Shown here piece after piece: positions 1 to 6,560 of a stretch of 9,705 nt of DNA. The notes beneath the pieces were generated by a model. The model was not told where the DNA came from. It did not search any database and worked only from the letters and a program-made list of their open reading frames with translations. Position numbers and translations under genes: made by a program. Within the stretch, counting starts at the first letter, position 1; each line of letters starts with the position of its first letter. The stretch comes from an uncultured Lachnospiraceae bacterium (GTDB lineage Bacteria > Bacillota > Clostridia > Lachnospirales > Lachnospiraceae), in contig CACZTF010000103.1 in the NCBI GenBank assembly GCA_902784025.1, positions 1 to 9,705 on the forward strand, read 5' to 3'.

Positions 1-779
1 ACGCCGGTGGTTATAGAAGTTCCGATAGCCATCATAAGAGTTATGGCTTCTGAAGCAAACAATGAGTTACGCGTATTTACAAGTTGTTTTTGTCTGAAGC
101 TTTCACTGTTTCCTTCAAGTTCCTTCCCCTTTCTTTTTTCAGCGTCAAAATACTTAACCGTATTCATGCCCTGCATAGTATCCACATACTGTGAATTCAG
201 GACAGCATATTCTCTCCAGTAACCCACACTGGCCCGGCTTGTAAACGGAAACAGTATGTGAGGAAGAAAAATAGACAATGCGACAGCTATGGTAAGTATA
301 ATCCCTGCAGGAACGTTTAAGAACCAAATATATACTGCCATAGGAATAACTGAAAATGCCACAACGAATATCTGCGGTATATAATTGATCAGGAAAGGCT
401 CCAGATATTCCACACCGTCAGTAACCAGGGACTGAATCTTGCCGGAACGTTTATCCGACTGGTATCCGGGACCTAAAAGCAGGAGTTTTCCTATTATCAT
501 CTCCCTTATAACAGTTTTTACTTTCCCGGCGATATACTTATTATATCCCTCTAAATACCGTACAAGAAAGGCTCTTGTTATTATCAGACCGGCTGCGATC
601 ACGTAACACACGGCTGCTGCTGCTGCTGAATCCATGGCAAAAACGTGAGCTGTTCCCTGAGCCAGCATTATCGCCTGTGCCACATAAGTACCGGTTACTG
701 CAAGTCCCAGCAAAACTCTTATGATAAGTTCCTTTTTTACATATCTTACGAAACCGGCAACCTTAAGATAGTTACTCAT
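1..779 (-). CDS. ABC half-transporter, exporter-type membrane domain (3' end beyond left edge)
   Basis: The open frame runs about 259 codons from ATG at 779 to the left edge without a stop. An AGGAGG ribosome binding site lies 6-7 nt upstream of the ATG. The translation begins MSNYLKVAGFVRYVKKEL and has several hydrophobic spans (about residues 20-48, 54-72 and 132-185), which fits a type I exporter-fold ABC_membrane domain. Features typical of the CydD/CydC and YbtP/YbtQ-like half-transporter group are visible: a TDGVEYLEPF segment near residue 120 and QYVDTMQGMNTVKYF near 210, the usual linker helix before the coupling region. The ATPase domain must lie beyond the window, so family and substrate cannot be fixed. 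It follows the nik-like operon but has its own promoter with the G-rich element, so it is probably co-regulated with it. A (GCA/GCC)5 run encodes five Ala near residue 55. Some related half-transporters import metal chelates and others export thiols or peptides; either is possible here. Confidence 0.85.
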   Translation of the reverse strand, partial: MSNYLKVAGFVRYVKKELIIRVLLGLAVTGTYVAQAIMLAQGTAHVFAMDSAAAAAVCYVIAAGLIITRAFLVRYLEGYNKYIAGKVKTVIREMIIGKLLLLGPGYQSDKRSGKIQSLVTDGVEYLEPFLINYIPQIFVVAFSVIPMAVYIWFLNVPAGIILTIAVALSIFLPHILFPFTSRASVGYWREYAVLNSQYVDTMQGMNTVKYFDAEKRKGKELEGNSESFRQKQLVNTRNSLFASEAITLMMAIGTSITTG

Positions 780-812
780 CCATATCCTCCTTTTCATTTT
801 ACTTATTATTTT

Positions 813-857
813 ATTCTATTTGTAAGGTATGTTATAAAAAAACCCCCTCCCGGGGAT
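813..857 (-). promoter_or_regulatory. Promoter with G-rich dyad element, copy A (ABC half-transporter)
   Basis: On the minus strand ATCCCCGGGAGGGGG (857-843) is followed by a T-rich stretch and, exactly 24 nt later, TAGAAT (818-813) as the -10 box. With a 17-nt spacer the -35 hexamer would be TTTTTT, a poor match to TTGACA, so activation by a protein at the G-rich site is plausible. The -10 box ends 33 nt before the ATG at 779, giving a predicted leader of about 27 nt. Dyad arms are CCCC/GGGG around GGGA. Confidence 0.6.
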
Positions 858-863
858 TTTTTA
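837..863 (-). terminator. Probable intrinsic terminator after nikE-like gene, overlapping promoter element A
   Basis: The minus strand reads A6-T-CCCC, then GGGA, then GGGGG-T7. Four C:G pairs are extended by a T:G wobble and six A:T pairs, giving an 11-bp stem with a 4-nt loop and a T-tract. It starts about 20 nt after the stop of the nikE-like gene at 880. It overlaps the G-rich regulatory element, so one sequence may end the importer operon and control the next gene. The A/T arms would allow termination in both directions. Confidence 0.55.
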
Positions 864-879
864 CAGCACTTTTCCTGTA

Positions 880-1845
880 TTACAGTATATGACAAGCCGC
901 ATAATGTTTTGGTTCCAGCTCTTTCATCTCGGGTCTTTTTTCCTTACACAGATCAATTCTCTTAGGACATCTTCCCACATACGGACATCCGCTGAAATCA
1001 TCCGCCTGAACATGCAGATCCATACTTACCATCTCTGCATTTTCCTGTACACCATCCAATTTCTCATAAGCAGGTATGGATGACAGAAGGCGTTGCGTAT
1101 ACGGATGTTTCATCTTGTCAAAATATGATATGTCGTCTATCTTCTCCATGATCTGACCACCGTACATCACAACCAGAGCATCAGCAAGATAATAAACGGC
1201 TTCCAGATCATGTGAGATAAGAAGATAAGAAATATCCATATCTTTTTTTATATCACTCAAAAGATTCAGTATCTGTGCCTGAACAGATACATCAAGGCTT
1301 GAAAGGGGCTCATCCAGTATGAAGACCTTAGGACCGGATGCCAAAGCCCTTGCTATACAGACACGCTGAAGCTGACCACCTGAAAATTCCAATGCGAATT
1401 TATCTTTATCCTTTTCATCAAGACCGACTTTATGCAAAAGATCAACAACCTCTTTCTCCCTCTCTTCTGCCGTCATATCAGTAAAATTCTTCAGCGGTTC
1501 CTCTATTATCTTTTTTGCGGTAAATTTTGGATTTACTGCATCATAACTGTCCTGAAAGACCATCTGTATATCCCGTGCAAATTTCAGGCGTTTGGGTACT
1601 TTTTTGTCGGATCCGGTACTTACAGACTCATCTTTAAAAAGAATCTCTCCCTCTGTGGGATTTTCCAATCCTACTATGAGTCTCCCTAAAGTACTTTTAC
1701 CACATCCTGATTCTCCTACCAGTCCGACGCATTTCCCCTCTTCGACGGAAAAAGATACGTCATTTACAGCCATAAAGCTGTAAGTTTTTCCGAATTTTCT
1801 TACTTTATATCTTTTTTTTACTTTTTTGATCTCGATCAATGACAT
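880..1845 (-). CDS. Nickel/oligopeptide-class ABC importer ATPase, second ATPase (NikE/OppF-like)
   Basis: This 321-residue cytoplasmic ATPase is inferred to power the importer together with the NikD-like subunit. It shows Walker A GESGCGKST (44-52), a Q-loop in MVFQDS near 98, signature FSGGQ (154-158), Walker B VFILDEP (174-180) and H-loop His212. The C-terminal oligo_HPY-type extension contains KHPYTQRLL and four cysteines (287, 293, 300, 318), the pattern of OppF/DppF-type subunits that may hold an Fe-S or metal site. E. coli NikE is shorter and lacks this tail, so the subunit resembles Opp/Dpp ATPases in length. The ATG at 1845 is preceded by GGAGG at 5-nt spacing. It is the last gene of the five-gene importer operon, 31 nt after the NikD-like gene, with a terminator hairpin just downstream. 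The assignment to a nickel-type system comes from the upstream NikA/B/C-like subunits, not from this protein. Confidence 0.93.
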   Translation of the reverse strand: MSLIEIKKVKKRYKVRKFGKTYSFMAVNDVSFSVEEGKCVGLVGESGCGKSTLGRLIVGLENPTEGEILFKDESVSTGSDKKVPKRLKFARDIQMVFQDSYDAVNPKFTAKKIIEEPLKNFTDMTAEEREKEVVDLLHKVGLDEKDKDKFALEFSGGQLQRVCIARALASGPKVFILDEPLSSLDVSVQAQILNLLSDIKKDMDISYLLISHDLEAVYYLADALVVMYGGQIMEKIDDISYFDKMKHPYTQRLLSSIPAYEKLDGVQENAEMVSMDLHVQADDFSGCPYVGRCPKRIDLCKEKRPEMKELEPKHYAACHIL

Positions 1846-1864
1846 GAATGCCTCCGTATTTCAG

Positions 1865-1876
1865 ACCTGTACAGGT
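1865..1876. repeat. 12-bp perfect palindrome in nikD-nikE gap
   Basis: ACCTGTACAGGT is a perfect 12-bp palindrome filling the first 12 nt after the NikD-like stop codon. It lies just upstream of the GGAGG ribosome binding site of the NikE-like gene. It could be a protein site or a weak RNA fold, or chance. There is no second copy in the window. Confidence 0.4.
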
Positions 1877-2869
1877 TCAGGCGCCCAATTTCCTTTGTGT
1901 CTCTTCTGTATCCACCAAAAGACAGCGTACCTCCCGGTCTGATATCATTGTTCCTTTGTCGGGCGAATATTCCTTACAGCCATTCTTTCTTTCACCGCAA
2001 CGTCCGTAAAACTGACAACCGGTCCCTCTTTCTTCAAGCCGTGGCGGACTTCCCGGCATCATTTTTAACCTTTCTTTAGAGAATGCCGGCCTTGAAGAAA
2101 ACAGTCCTCTTGTATAAGGATGTTCCGGATCAGCCAGTATTTTATGTGCCGGTCCTTTTTCCATAAATTCACCACCATACATCACCGCTATATCATCCGC
2201 TAGGTGTGATATCACCCCCAGATCATGGGAAACTATCAGTATAGATGTTTCATAATCCTTCTGCATTCCATGAAGGATGTTCATTATCTCGTGCTGCACT
2301 GTCAGATCAAGTGCGGTAGTCGGTTCATCGGCTACAAGCAGTTCCGGTTCGGATACCAGTGCAAGCGCTATCATTATCCTTTGAAGCATTCCTCCTGAAA
2401 GCTGAAACGCATAAGACTTATATACAACCTCCGGATCACGTATACGCATCTTGTCCATAAGTTCCAGGGCTTTTGATCTTATCTCTTCTTTTGTTTTTTT
2501 TGTCTCACCTGTCTTATTAATGGTCTCCACAAAATGTGCACCTATGGTTATTACCGGATTAAATGCACTCATGGGATTTTGCATGATGAGAGCTATCTTA
2601 TTCCCCCTTATCTTCTGCATTTTTTTGTTATCTTTTATATCAAGCAGCTCACCGTCAAGATATACCTCACCATTGTAATCCCAGAGTTTTTTATCAAGGA
2701 GTCCCATTACACCGTAACATGTAAGGGATTTTCCACTTCCGCTCTCACCTATTATTCCAAGAGTCTTACCTTTTTCCACGGAAAATGAAACACCGTTTAC
2801 TGCAGGTATCGTTTCTTTTCCTTTTTTAAGGCGTATATCCAGATTCTTTACTTCAAGTAACTTTGCCAA
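1877..2869 (-). CDS. Nickel/oligopeptide-class ABC importer ATPase, first ATPase (NikD/OppD-like)
   Basis: This 330-residue ATPase of the importer has Walker A GESGSGKSL (41-49), Q-loop IMQNP near 97, signature LSGGM (157-161), Walker B LLVADEP (177-183) and H-loop His215. The C-terminal oligo_HPY-type tail has EHPYTRGLF near 250, PGSPP at 272-276 and cysteines 285, 291, 298 and 316, as in OppD/DppD. The longer open frame reaches 2926, but that part lies inside the end of the NikC-like gene. I chose TTG at 2869 because an AAAGGAG site sits 8 nt upstream and because MAKLLEVKNL is a normal N-terminus for this family. A GTG four codons earlier overlaps the ribosome binding site and is less likely. 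The gap to the NikC-like stop is 16 nt. The protein should pair with the NikE-like ATPase at the NikB/NikC-like permeases. Confidence 0.92.
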   Translation of the reverse strand: MAKLLEVKNLDIRLKKGKETIPAVNGVSFSVEKGKTLGIIGESGSGKSLTCYGVMGLLDKKLWDYNGEVYLDGELLDIKDNKKMQKIRGNKIALIMQNPMSAFNPVITIGAHFVETINKTGETKKTKEEIRSKALELMDKMRIRDPEVVYKSYAFQLSGGMLQRIMIALALVSEPELLVADEPTTALDLTVQHEIMNILHGMQKDYETSILIVSHDLGVISHLADDIAVMYGGEFMEKGPAHKILADPEHPYTRGLFSSRPAFSKERLKMMPGSPPRLEERGTGCQFYGRCGERKNGCKEYSPDKGTMISDREVRCLLVDTEETQRKLGA

Positions 2870-2885
2870 AAGTATCACTCCTTTA

Positions 2886-3719
2886 TCAAACGCTTTGACT
2901 GTCCAAAGCATCCCGCATATGGTCACCTATTATGTTCACGATAACAACTGTTATCAGGATCATAATTCCGGGCCAGAACATAAGCCAGGAATCAGTATTT
3001 ATAAAGCTCCTTCCGTCACTTATCATTGCTCCCCATTCTGATTCGGGAGGTTGTACACCCAATCCCAGGAATGAGTACCCTGATATGGAAAGAATAGTAT
3101 GACCGAAATCAACCGTGAATATTGCTATCATGTAGGGTATGATATTCGGAAAAATGTGAGAAAAGATGATCTTTGTATTTTTAGTCCCGCATACCTTGGC
3201 TGCAGATATATAACTTTTACATTTTTCACTTGCTGTCAGATTTCTCACTACCCTCGCATACCATAGCCATTGCATTATAAGCATAGCTATAATGACATTG
3301 AATATCCCCGTACCGAAAATACCCACTATTGCCATTACCAGCACCAGACTGGGAAAAGCATATAAAACATCACATGTCCTCATTATGATAGTATCAATGA
3401 TCCCGCCTTTAAATCCCGCTATAAGACCAAGGGTAATACCTATAGCTGCAGCTATCACAGTGCACAGGAATGAAAAACCAAGGGTCTTTCTTGTTGCATA
3501 AAGAATACGTGAGAATATACATCTTCCGAAATTATCGGTACCCATGGGATATTCCCATGACGGCATCAGGAATTTATTTTCCAACTTCTGCTCAACAGGA
3601 TCATGGGGTGCGATCCAAGGAGCAAGGATACCTGCAATAACGATAGCAGCTATTATACACAAAAAAACGATCGTGGATTTTTTCGTAAAAAACTTTTTTA
3701 ATACTATCTTTGATCCCAT
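2886..3719 (-). CDS. nikC: Nickel-type ABC importer permease, second membrane subunit (NikC-like)
   Basis: This 277-residue membrane protein is the second permease of the importer. It has an N-terminal membrane span (about 17-37), the periplasmic-side segment with WEYPMGTDNFGRCIFSRIL typical of DppC/NikC proteins, and about five further spans. The EAA coupling loop near 170-195 contains YISAAKVCGTKN. FLGLGVQPPESEWGAMI and the C-terminal IGDHMRDALDS match the NikC pattern (NikC ends with GDALRDHLDP). Local features shared with E. coli NikC, as recalled, include the TGIFNVIIA and MFWPG segments. The ATG at 3719 directly abuts the TAA of the upstream permease gene, with no gap. GGAGG lies 8 nt upstream inside that gene's end, so the two are probably translationally coupled in equal amounts. 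Substrate identity rests on similarity to Nik proteins rather than on any test. Confidence 0.9.
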   Translation of the reverse strand: MGSKIVLKKFFTKKSTIVFLCIIAAIVIAGILAPWIAPHDPVEQKLENKFLMPSWEYPMGTDNFGRCIFSRILYATRKTLGFSFLCTVIAAAIGITLGLIAGFKGGIIDTIIMRTCDVLYAFPSLVLVMAIVGIFGTGIFNVIIAMLIMQWLWYARVVRNLTASEKCKSYISAAKVCGTKNTKIIFSHIFPNIIPYMIAIFTVDFGHTILSISGYSFLGLGVQPPESEWGAMISDGRSFINTDSWLMFWPGIMILITVVIVNIIGDHMRDALDSQSV

Positions 3720-4652
3720 TTATAAAGCCTCCCTCATCCTCGGATCAAGTACCACTGTTATCAGATCCGTAGCCAGATTTACGAGTATAAAGATCACAGC
3801 CATAAGGACTATATACCCCTGTATCATGGGGAAATCCCTTGCAGCAATGGATGAGATTATTAGTCTGCCCAGGCCGGGCCACGAAAACAACACCTCAACT
3901 ATTGTGGAACCCGCTATCATGTGTCCGAAATTGATACCGAATGTGGTAACTACAGGTATCATGGATGTGCGAAGCACATGATTGGTGATTATCTTATTCT
4001 CACTTACACCTCTGGCACGGCTGTATGTTACAAAACGTTTGCTTATATTTTCCAGCAGACTGTTCCTCAGCAATCTGGAATAGGTGGCAATATAGAGTAC
4101 CGACATGGTTATGGAAGGAAGGATAAGATGTCTGAAGGACATTGCTCCCTGTACCGGCAGCCATCCCAGAGTCAGACTGAAAAGCTGTACAAGAAGCGGT
4201 CCAAGCCAGAAGGAAGGCATAGACGCTCCTACGAAGGCTACCACCCTGTTTACATTATCCGGAGCCTTATTCGACTTTACAGCTGAAACAATACCCATGG
4301 GAATACTTACGGCAAGCACTATGAGGGATGAAAATCCTGCAAGCTTTGCGGTATACTGAAGAGCGCCAAAAAGCTCTTCGCTTACTACTTTCTTTGATGC
4401 ATAAGATATTCCGAAGTCTAATCGTACAGCCTTTCCCAACCAGTCAAAATATTGCACGAGCAAAGGACGGTCATATCCCATATCTTTTCTGACCGTTTCT
4501 ATCAGCTCTTCGGTGGGAGGTATCCCGGCAGCCTGAAGATATGCTACTTCTGCGTTTCCGGGCATAAGACGCACAAGTCCGAAAGCTATGATGGATACCA
4601 GAAACAATATAGGTATAAGGATCAAAAGTCTTTTAATAACATATTTTGCCAA
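3720..4652 (-). CDS. nikB: Nickel-type ABC importer permease, first membrane subunit (NikB-like), TTG start
   Basis: This 310-residue membrane protein is the first permease of the importer. It has a first span at about 9-30 and about five more. The EAA loop near 208-225 contains YSRARGVSENK, with HVLRTSMIPVVT after it. The C-terminal WPGLGRL and DLITVVLDPRMR segments are family hallmarks. Similarity to E. coli NikB is visible in the N-terminal half: PPTEELIETVRKDMG, QYFDWLGKAVRLDFGIS and SMPSFWL resemble PPTPEMLASTRTMLG, QYGTWLWKALHLDFGIS and SMPNFWL as I recall them. Translation starts at TTG (4652) with AAGGAG 9 nt upstream. A nearby ATG at about 4657 is out of frame and soon stops. The gene begins 135 bp after the binding-protein gene, across a structured intergenic stretch. 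Confidence 0.92.
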   Translation of the reverse strand: MAKYVIKRLLILIPILFLVSIIAFGLVRLMPGNAEVAYLQAAGIPPTEELIETVRKDMGYDRPLLVQYFDWLGKAVRLDFGISYASKKVVSEELFGALQYTAKLAGFSSLIVLAVSIPMGIVSAVKSNKAPDNVNRVVAFVGASMPSFWLGPLLVQLFSLTLGWLPVQGAMSFRHLILPSITMSVLYIATYSRLLRNSLLENISKRFVTYSRARGVSENKIITNHVLRTSMIPVVTTFGINFGHMIAGSTIVEVLFSWPGLGRLIISSIAARDFPMIQGYIVLMAVIFILVNLATDLITVVLDPRMREAL

Positions 4653-4683
4653 AACATTAATCTCCTTATCTTCTTAATCATAC

Positions 4684-4743
4684 AAAAGCCTGTGGCGGCT
4701 AAAACAGTATCAGTTTACTGATATATCGCCTACACAGGTTTTT
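4684..4743 (-). other. Nested stem-loops between nikA-like and nikB-like genes
   Basis: An outer stem pairs 4689-4694 (CCTGTG) with 4733-4738 (CACAGG). It extends outward through a G:T wobble and four A:T pairs, and inward through GGC/GCC (4697-4699 with 4728-4730) after a 2x2 internal loop. An inner hairpin pairs 4708-4714 (TATCAGT) with 4717-4723 (ACTGATA). On the minus strand the outer stem is followed by only four T residues, so it is at best a leaky terminator or an RNA-stabilising 3' structure. Such elements after the first gene of ABC importer operons commonly raise binding-protein output over the permeases; that role here is inferred. Confidence 0.5.
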
Positions 4744-4755
4744 CCGGTTTTATTT

Positions 4756-4781
4756 TTTATGGTTTTGTTTTATGGTTTTGT
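4756..4781. repeat. Two tandem 13-bp AT-rich units
   Basis: TTTATGGTTTTGT occurs twice in tandem (4756-4768 and 4769-4781), immediately after the end of the nikA-like gene on the minus strand. No function is apparent. It may simply be a slippage product in AT-rich intergenic DNA. Confidence 0.6.
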
Positions 4782-4787
4782 TTATCA

Positions 4788-6455
4788 TCATTTAGCTTTG
4801 AATTCTTCAAACTGAACATCTACTGTAGTGTTAAATGTTACATTTGAAACCACATCTCCGTTATATACATAAGGAACCTGGGTATATACCAGAGGCACGT
4901 ACACTGACTCATCAGAAAGTGTCTTTAAAATATAATGGCTCTTTTCCTCAGCAACCTTCGGATCTGTAGCATGGAGCATATCTGTTACGGACTGATCCAC
5001 CTGCGCTTTCTCGCTTATACCTGATTGTGCAGCATAATCCGCATGGGAAGGATGACGGAATGAACTGAAGTATGAATAAGGGTCAAAAGGCATTCCCCAT
5101 GTCTCCGACTGGATCATGTTGAAGAGACCTTTTTCCTGAGACTCATAAAATACCGTAGAATCCTCGGGTACAAGTTCTAAATTTACTCCTACCTTTTTAA
5201 GATTTGCCTGAAGAGCCTGTCCCAGATTCTTGATTGCATCATTATTTCCTTCATACAGGAAGGAAACCTTTAACTCTTCACCGTTCTTTTTCCTGTAATC
5301 CCCGTCCATGGTCCAGCCTGCCTGATCAAGGATGCTTTTTGCCTTTTCCTCGTCATGTGTGTAAACAGTCAGATCATCGAAGTTACAGTATGTTGTGTCT
5401 TTGGACATAAGGTAATCAGCTGTACCTACCATGCCGCTGTAGATATTCTGGGCTATGCTCTCTTTATCGATCGCATAAGCTATAGCCTGTCTTACTTCCA
5501 GTTCTTTAGTAGGTCCGTCCGCACTGTTGAGAGCTATGGTATTGGTTGAAACGGGATCTGACAGTTCTGCCACAAATCCTGATCCCTTAAGCTCGTTAAA
5601 TGTATCACCTGTCATCTCAGTTCCGTGTCCGGCAAGGTCGTAGATCATATCCACTTCACCGGCCTTAAGGGAGTTGGCAGCAGTATTCATATCAGGAATA
5701 ACGATGAGCTTGAGATATTTGAAATCAGGAACTGTTCCGTGATAATTCTCATTTCTTTCAAATACGGCATACTGTCCCTCAACCCTGTCTGAAAGCTTCC
5801 AAGGACCTGATCCTATAGGCTCCGCTATCTTTTCTTTTGTGTCTCCGTCGGCAGGGAACATAGCCTCTGCACCTATACGCTCCGGCCTGGACAGGGATAA
5901 TTCCTGAAGAAGACCGTCATACGGTTCTGCAAGGTAAAATTTGACAGTATAGTCATCTACGACCTCGACTTTTTCAAGAACGTTAAACATCTCCATCCAG
6001 TTATGTTCGTCTTTATATTTGAGAACGGCATCAAAATTCTTCTTAACGATATCAGCATTTACCGGAGTTCCGTCACTGAATACATTTTTCTTATCAAGAT
6101 GGAAGGTATATTCCTTTCCGTCATCAGATATATCCCAGCTTTCAGCTATTCCCCCTACAACCTCATCGTTCACATATCTGGTCATTCCCTCGTAAATAAG
6201 TGCCTGAACGCACATGGGAGAACCGTAAGAATGGGGATTAAGTGTACCCACATCTTCGGTGATGGCAACAGTAAGAGTTTTATCACTCTTTTGACTGCTG
6301 CCGCTGTCAGAAGTAGTGCTGTCTGATGAGCCTGTCGTTGTTTCCGACTGGTTGCCGTCACTGCTGCCTGAACCGCCGCACCCTGCAAGTGATACGCCTA
6401 AGACAGCTGCTGATGTTAAGCCTAAGATAACCGCCTTCAATCTTCTCTTTTTCAT
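4788..6455 (-). CDS. nikA: Nickel/metal-chelate-binding lipoprotein of ABC importer (NikA-like, SBP_bac_5 family)
   Basis: This 555-residue extracellular lipoprotein should capture substrate for the NikB/C/D/E-like importer. It has a basic N-terminus, a hydrophobic span at about 8-24, lipobox LAGC with Cys26, a Ser/Thr/Gly-rich linker (about 27-58), then an SBP_bac_5 domain. It is clearly closer to E. coli NikA than to peptide-binding OppA: EPIGSGPW (212-219), ERNENYHG (233-240), ETWGMPFDPYSYFSS (451-465) and HPSHADY (468-474) all have NikA counterparts. By my alignment from memory, NikA Trp100, Arg137, Trp398 and His416 correspond to Trp153, Arg190, Trp453 and His471. NikA Arg97 aligns with Glu150 and Tyr402 with Phe457, so the ligand may differ from Ni-(His)2. 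I chose ATG at 6455 (MKKRRLK, a signal-peptide start). An upstream in-frame ATG at 6485 falls almost on the predicted transcription start. GGAGG lies 11 nt upstream of 6455, slightly far. Confidence 0.92.
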   Translation of the reverse strand: MKKRRLKAVILGLTSAAVLGVSLAGCGGSGSSDGNQSETTTGSSDSTTSDSGSSQKSDKTLTVAITEDVGTLNPHSYGSPMCVQALIYEGMTRYVNDEVVGGIAESWDISDDGKEYTFHLDKKNVFSDGTPVNADIVKKNFDAVLKYKDEHNWMEMFNVLEKVEVVDDYTVKFYLAEPYDGLLQELSLSRPERIGAEAMFPADGDTKEKIAEPIGSGPWKLSDRVEGQYAVFERNENYHGTVPDFKYLKLIVIPDMNTAANSLKAGEVDMIYDLAGHGTEMTGDTFNELKGSGFVAELSDPVSTNTIALNSADGPTKELEVRQAIAYAIDKESIAQNIYSGMVGTADYLMSKDTTYCNFDDLTVYTHDEEKAKSILDQAGWTMDGDYRKKNGEELKVSFLYEGNNDAIKNLGQALQANLKKVGVNLELVPEDSTVFYESQEKGLFNMIQSETWGMPFDPYSYFSSFRHPSHADYAAQSGISEKAQVDQSVTDMLHATDPKVAEEKSHYILKTLSDESVYVPLVYTQVPYVYNGDVVSNVTFNTTVDVQFEEFKAK

Positions 6456-6492
6456 TACTAATAAAACCTCCATATTTTTTATCATTTTCTCA

Positions 6493-6537
6493 ATTCTATT
6501 ATCTGTAATCTGAAAAAAACAACCCTACCCCCAGGAT
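6493..6537 (-). promoter_or_regulatory. Promoter with G-rich dyad element, copy B (nikA-like operon)
   Basis: On the minus strand ATCCTGGGGGTAGGG (6537-6523) is followed exactly 24 nt later by TAGAAT (6498-6493). With a 17-nt spacer the -35 hexamer would be TGTTTT, or TTGTTT at 18 nt. Predicted transcription starts near 6486, giving a leader of about 30 nt before the ATG at 6455. Dyad arms are CCT/AGG around GGGGGT. No separate terminator is seen between the methyltransferase stop at 6561 and this element, so readthrough from the methyltransferase is also possible. Confidence 0.65.
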
Positions 6538-6560
6538 GTTTTTTCTTTTTTTGTGTTTTT

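Noticed and set aside
613..627. GCT trinucleotide repeat (five units) as a phase-variable tract
   Set aside because: Five in-frame Ala codons with one synonymous change in a membrane protein; too short to suggest slippage control, and unit changes would keep the frame.
645..965. 106-codon plus-strand open frame crossing the nikE terminator
   Set aside because: It overlaps the opposite strand of two supported genes and the hairpin, and it has low-complexity aromatic content without a family pattern.
3544..3981. 145-codon plus-strand open frame across the nikB-nikC junction
   Set aside because: It is antisense to two clear permease genes and its product shows no family pattern.
6456..6485. 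Upstream ATG at 6485 as the nikA-like start
   Set aside because: It would sit at the predicted transcription start and place ten residues before a normal lipoprotein signal peptide; the GGAGG site lies downstream of it.
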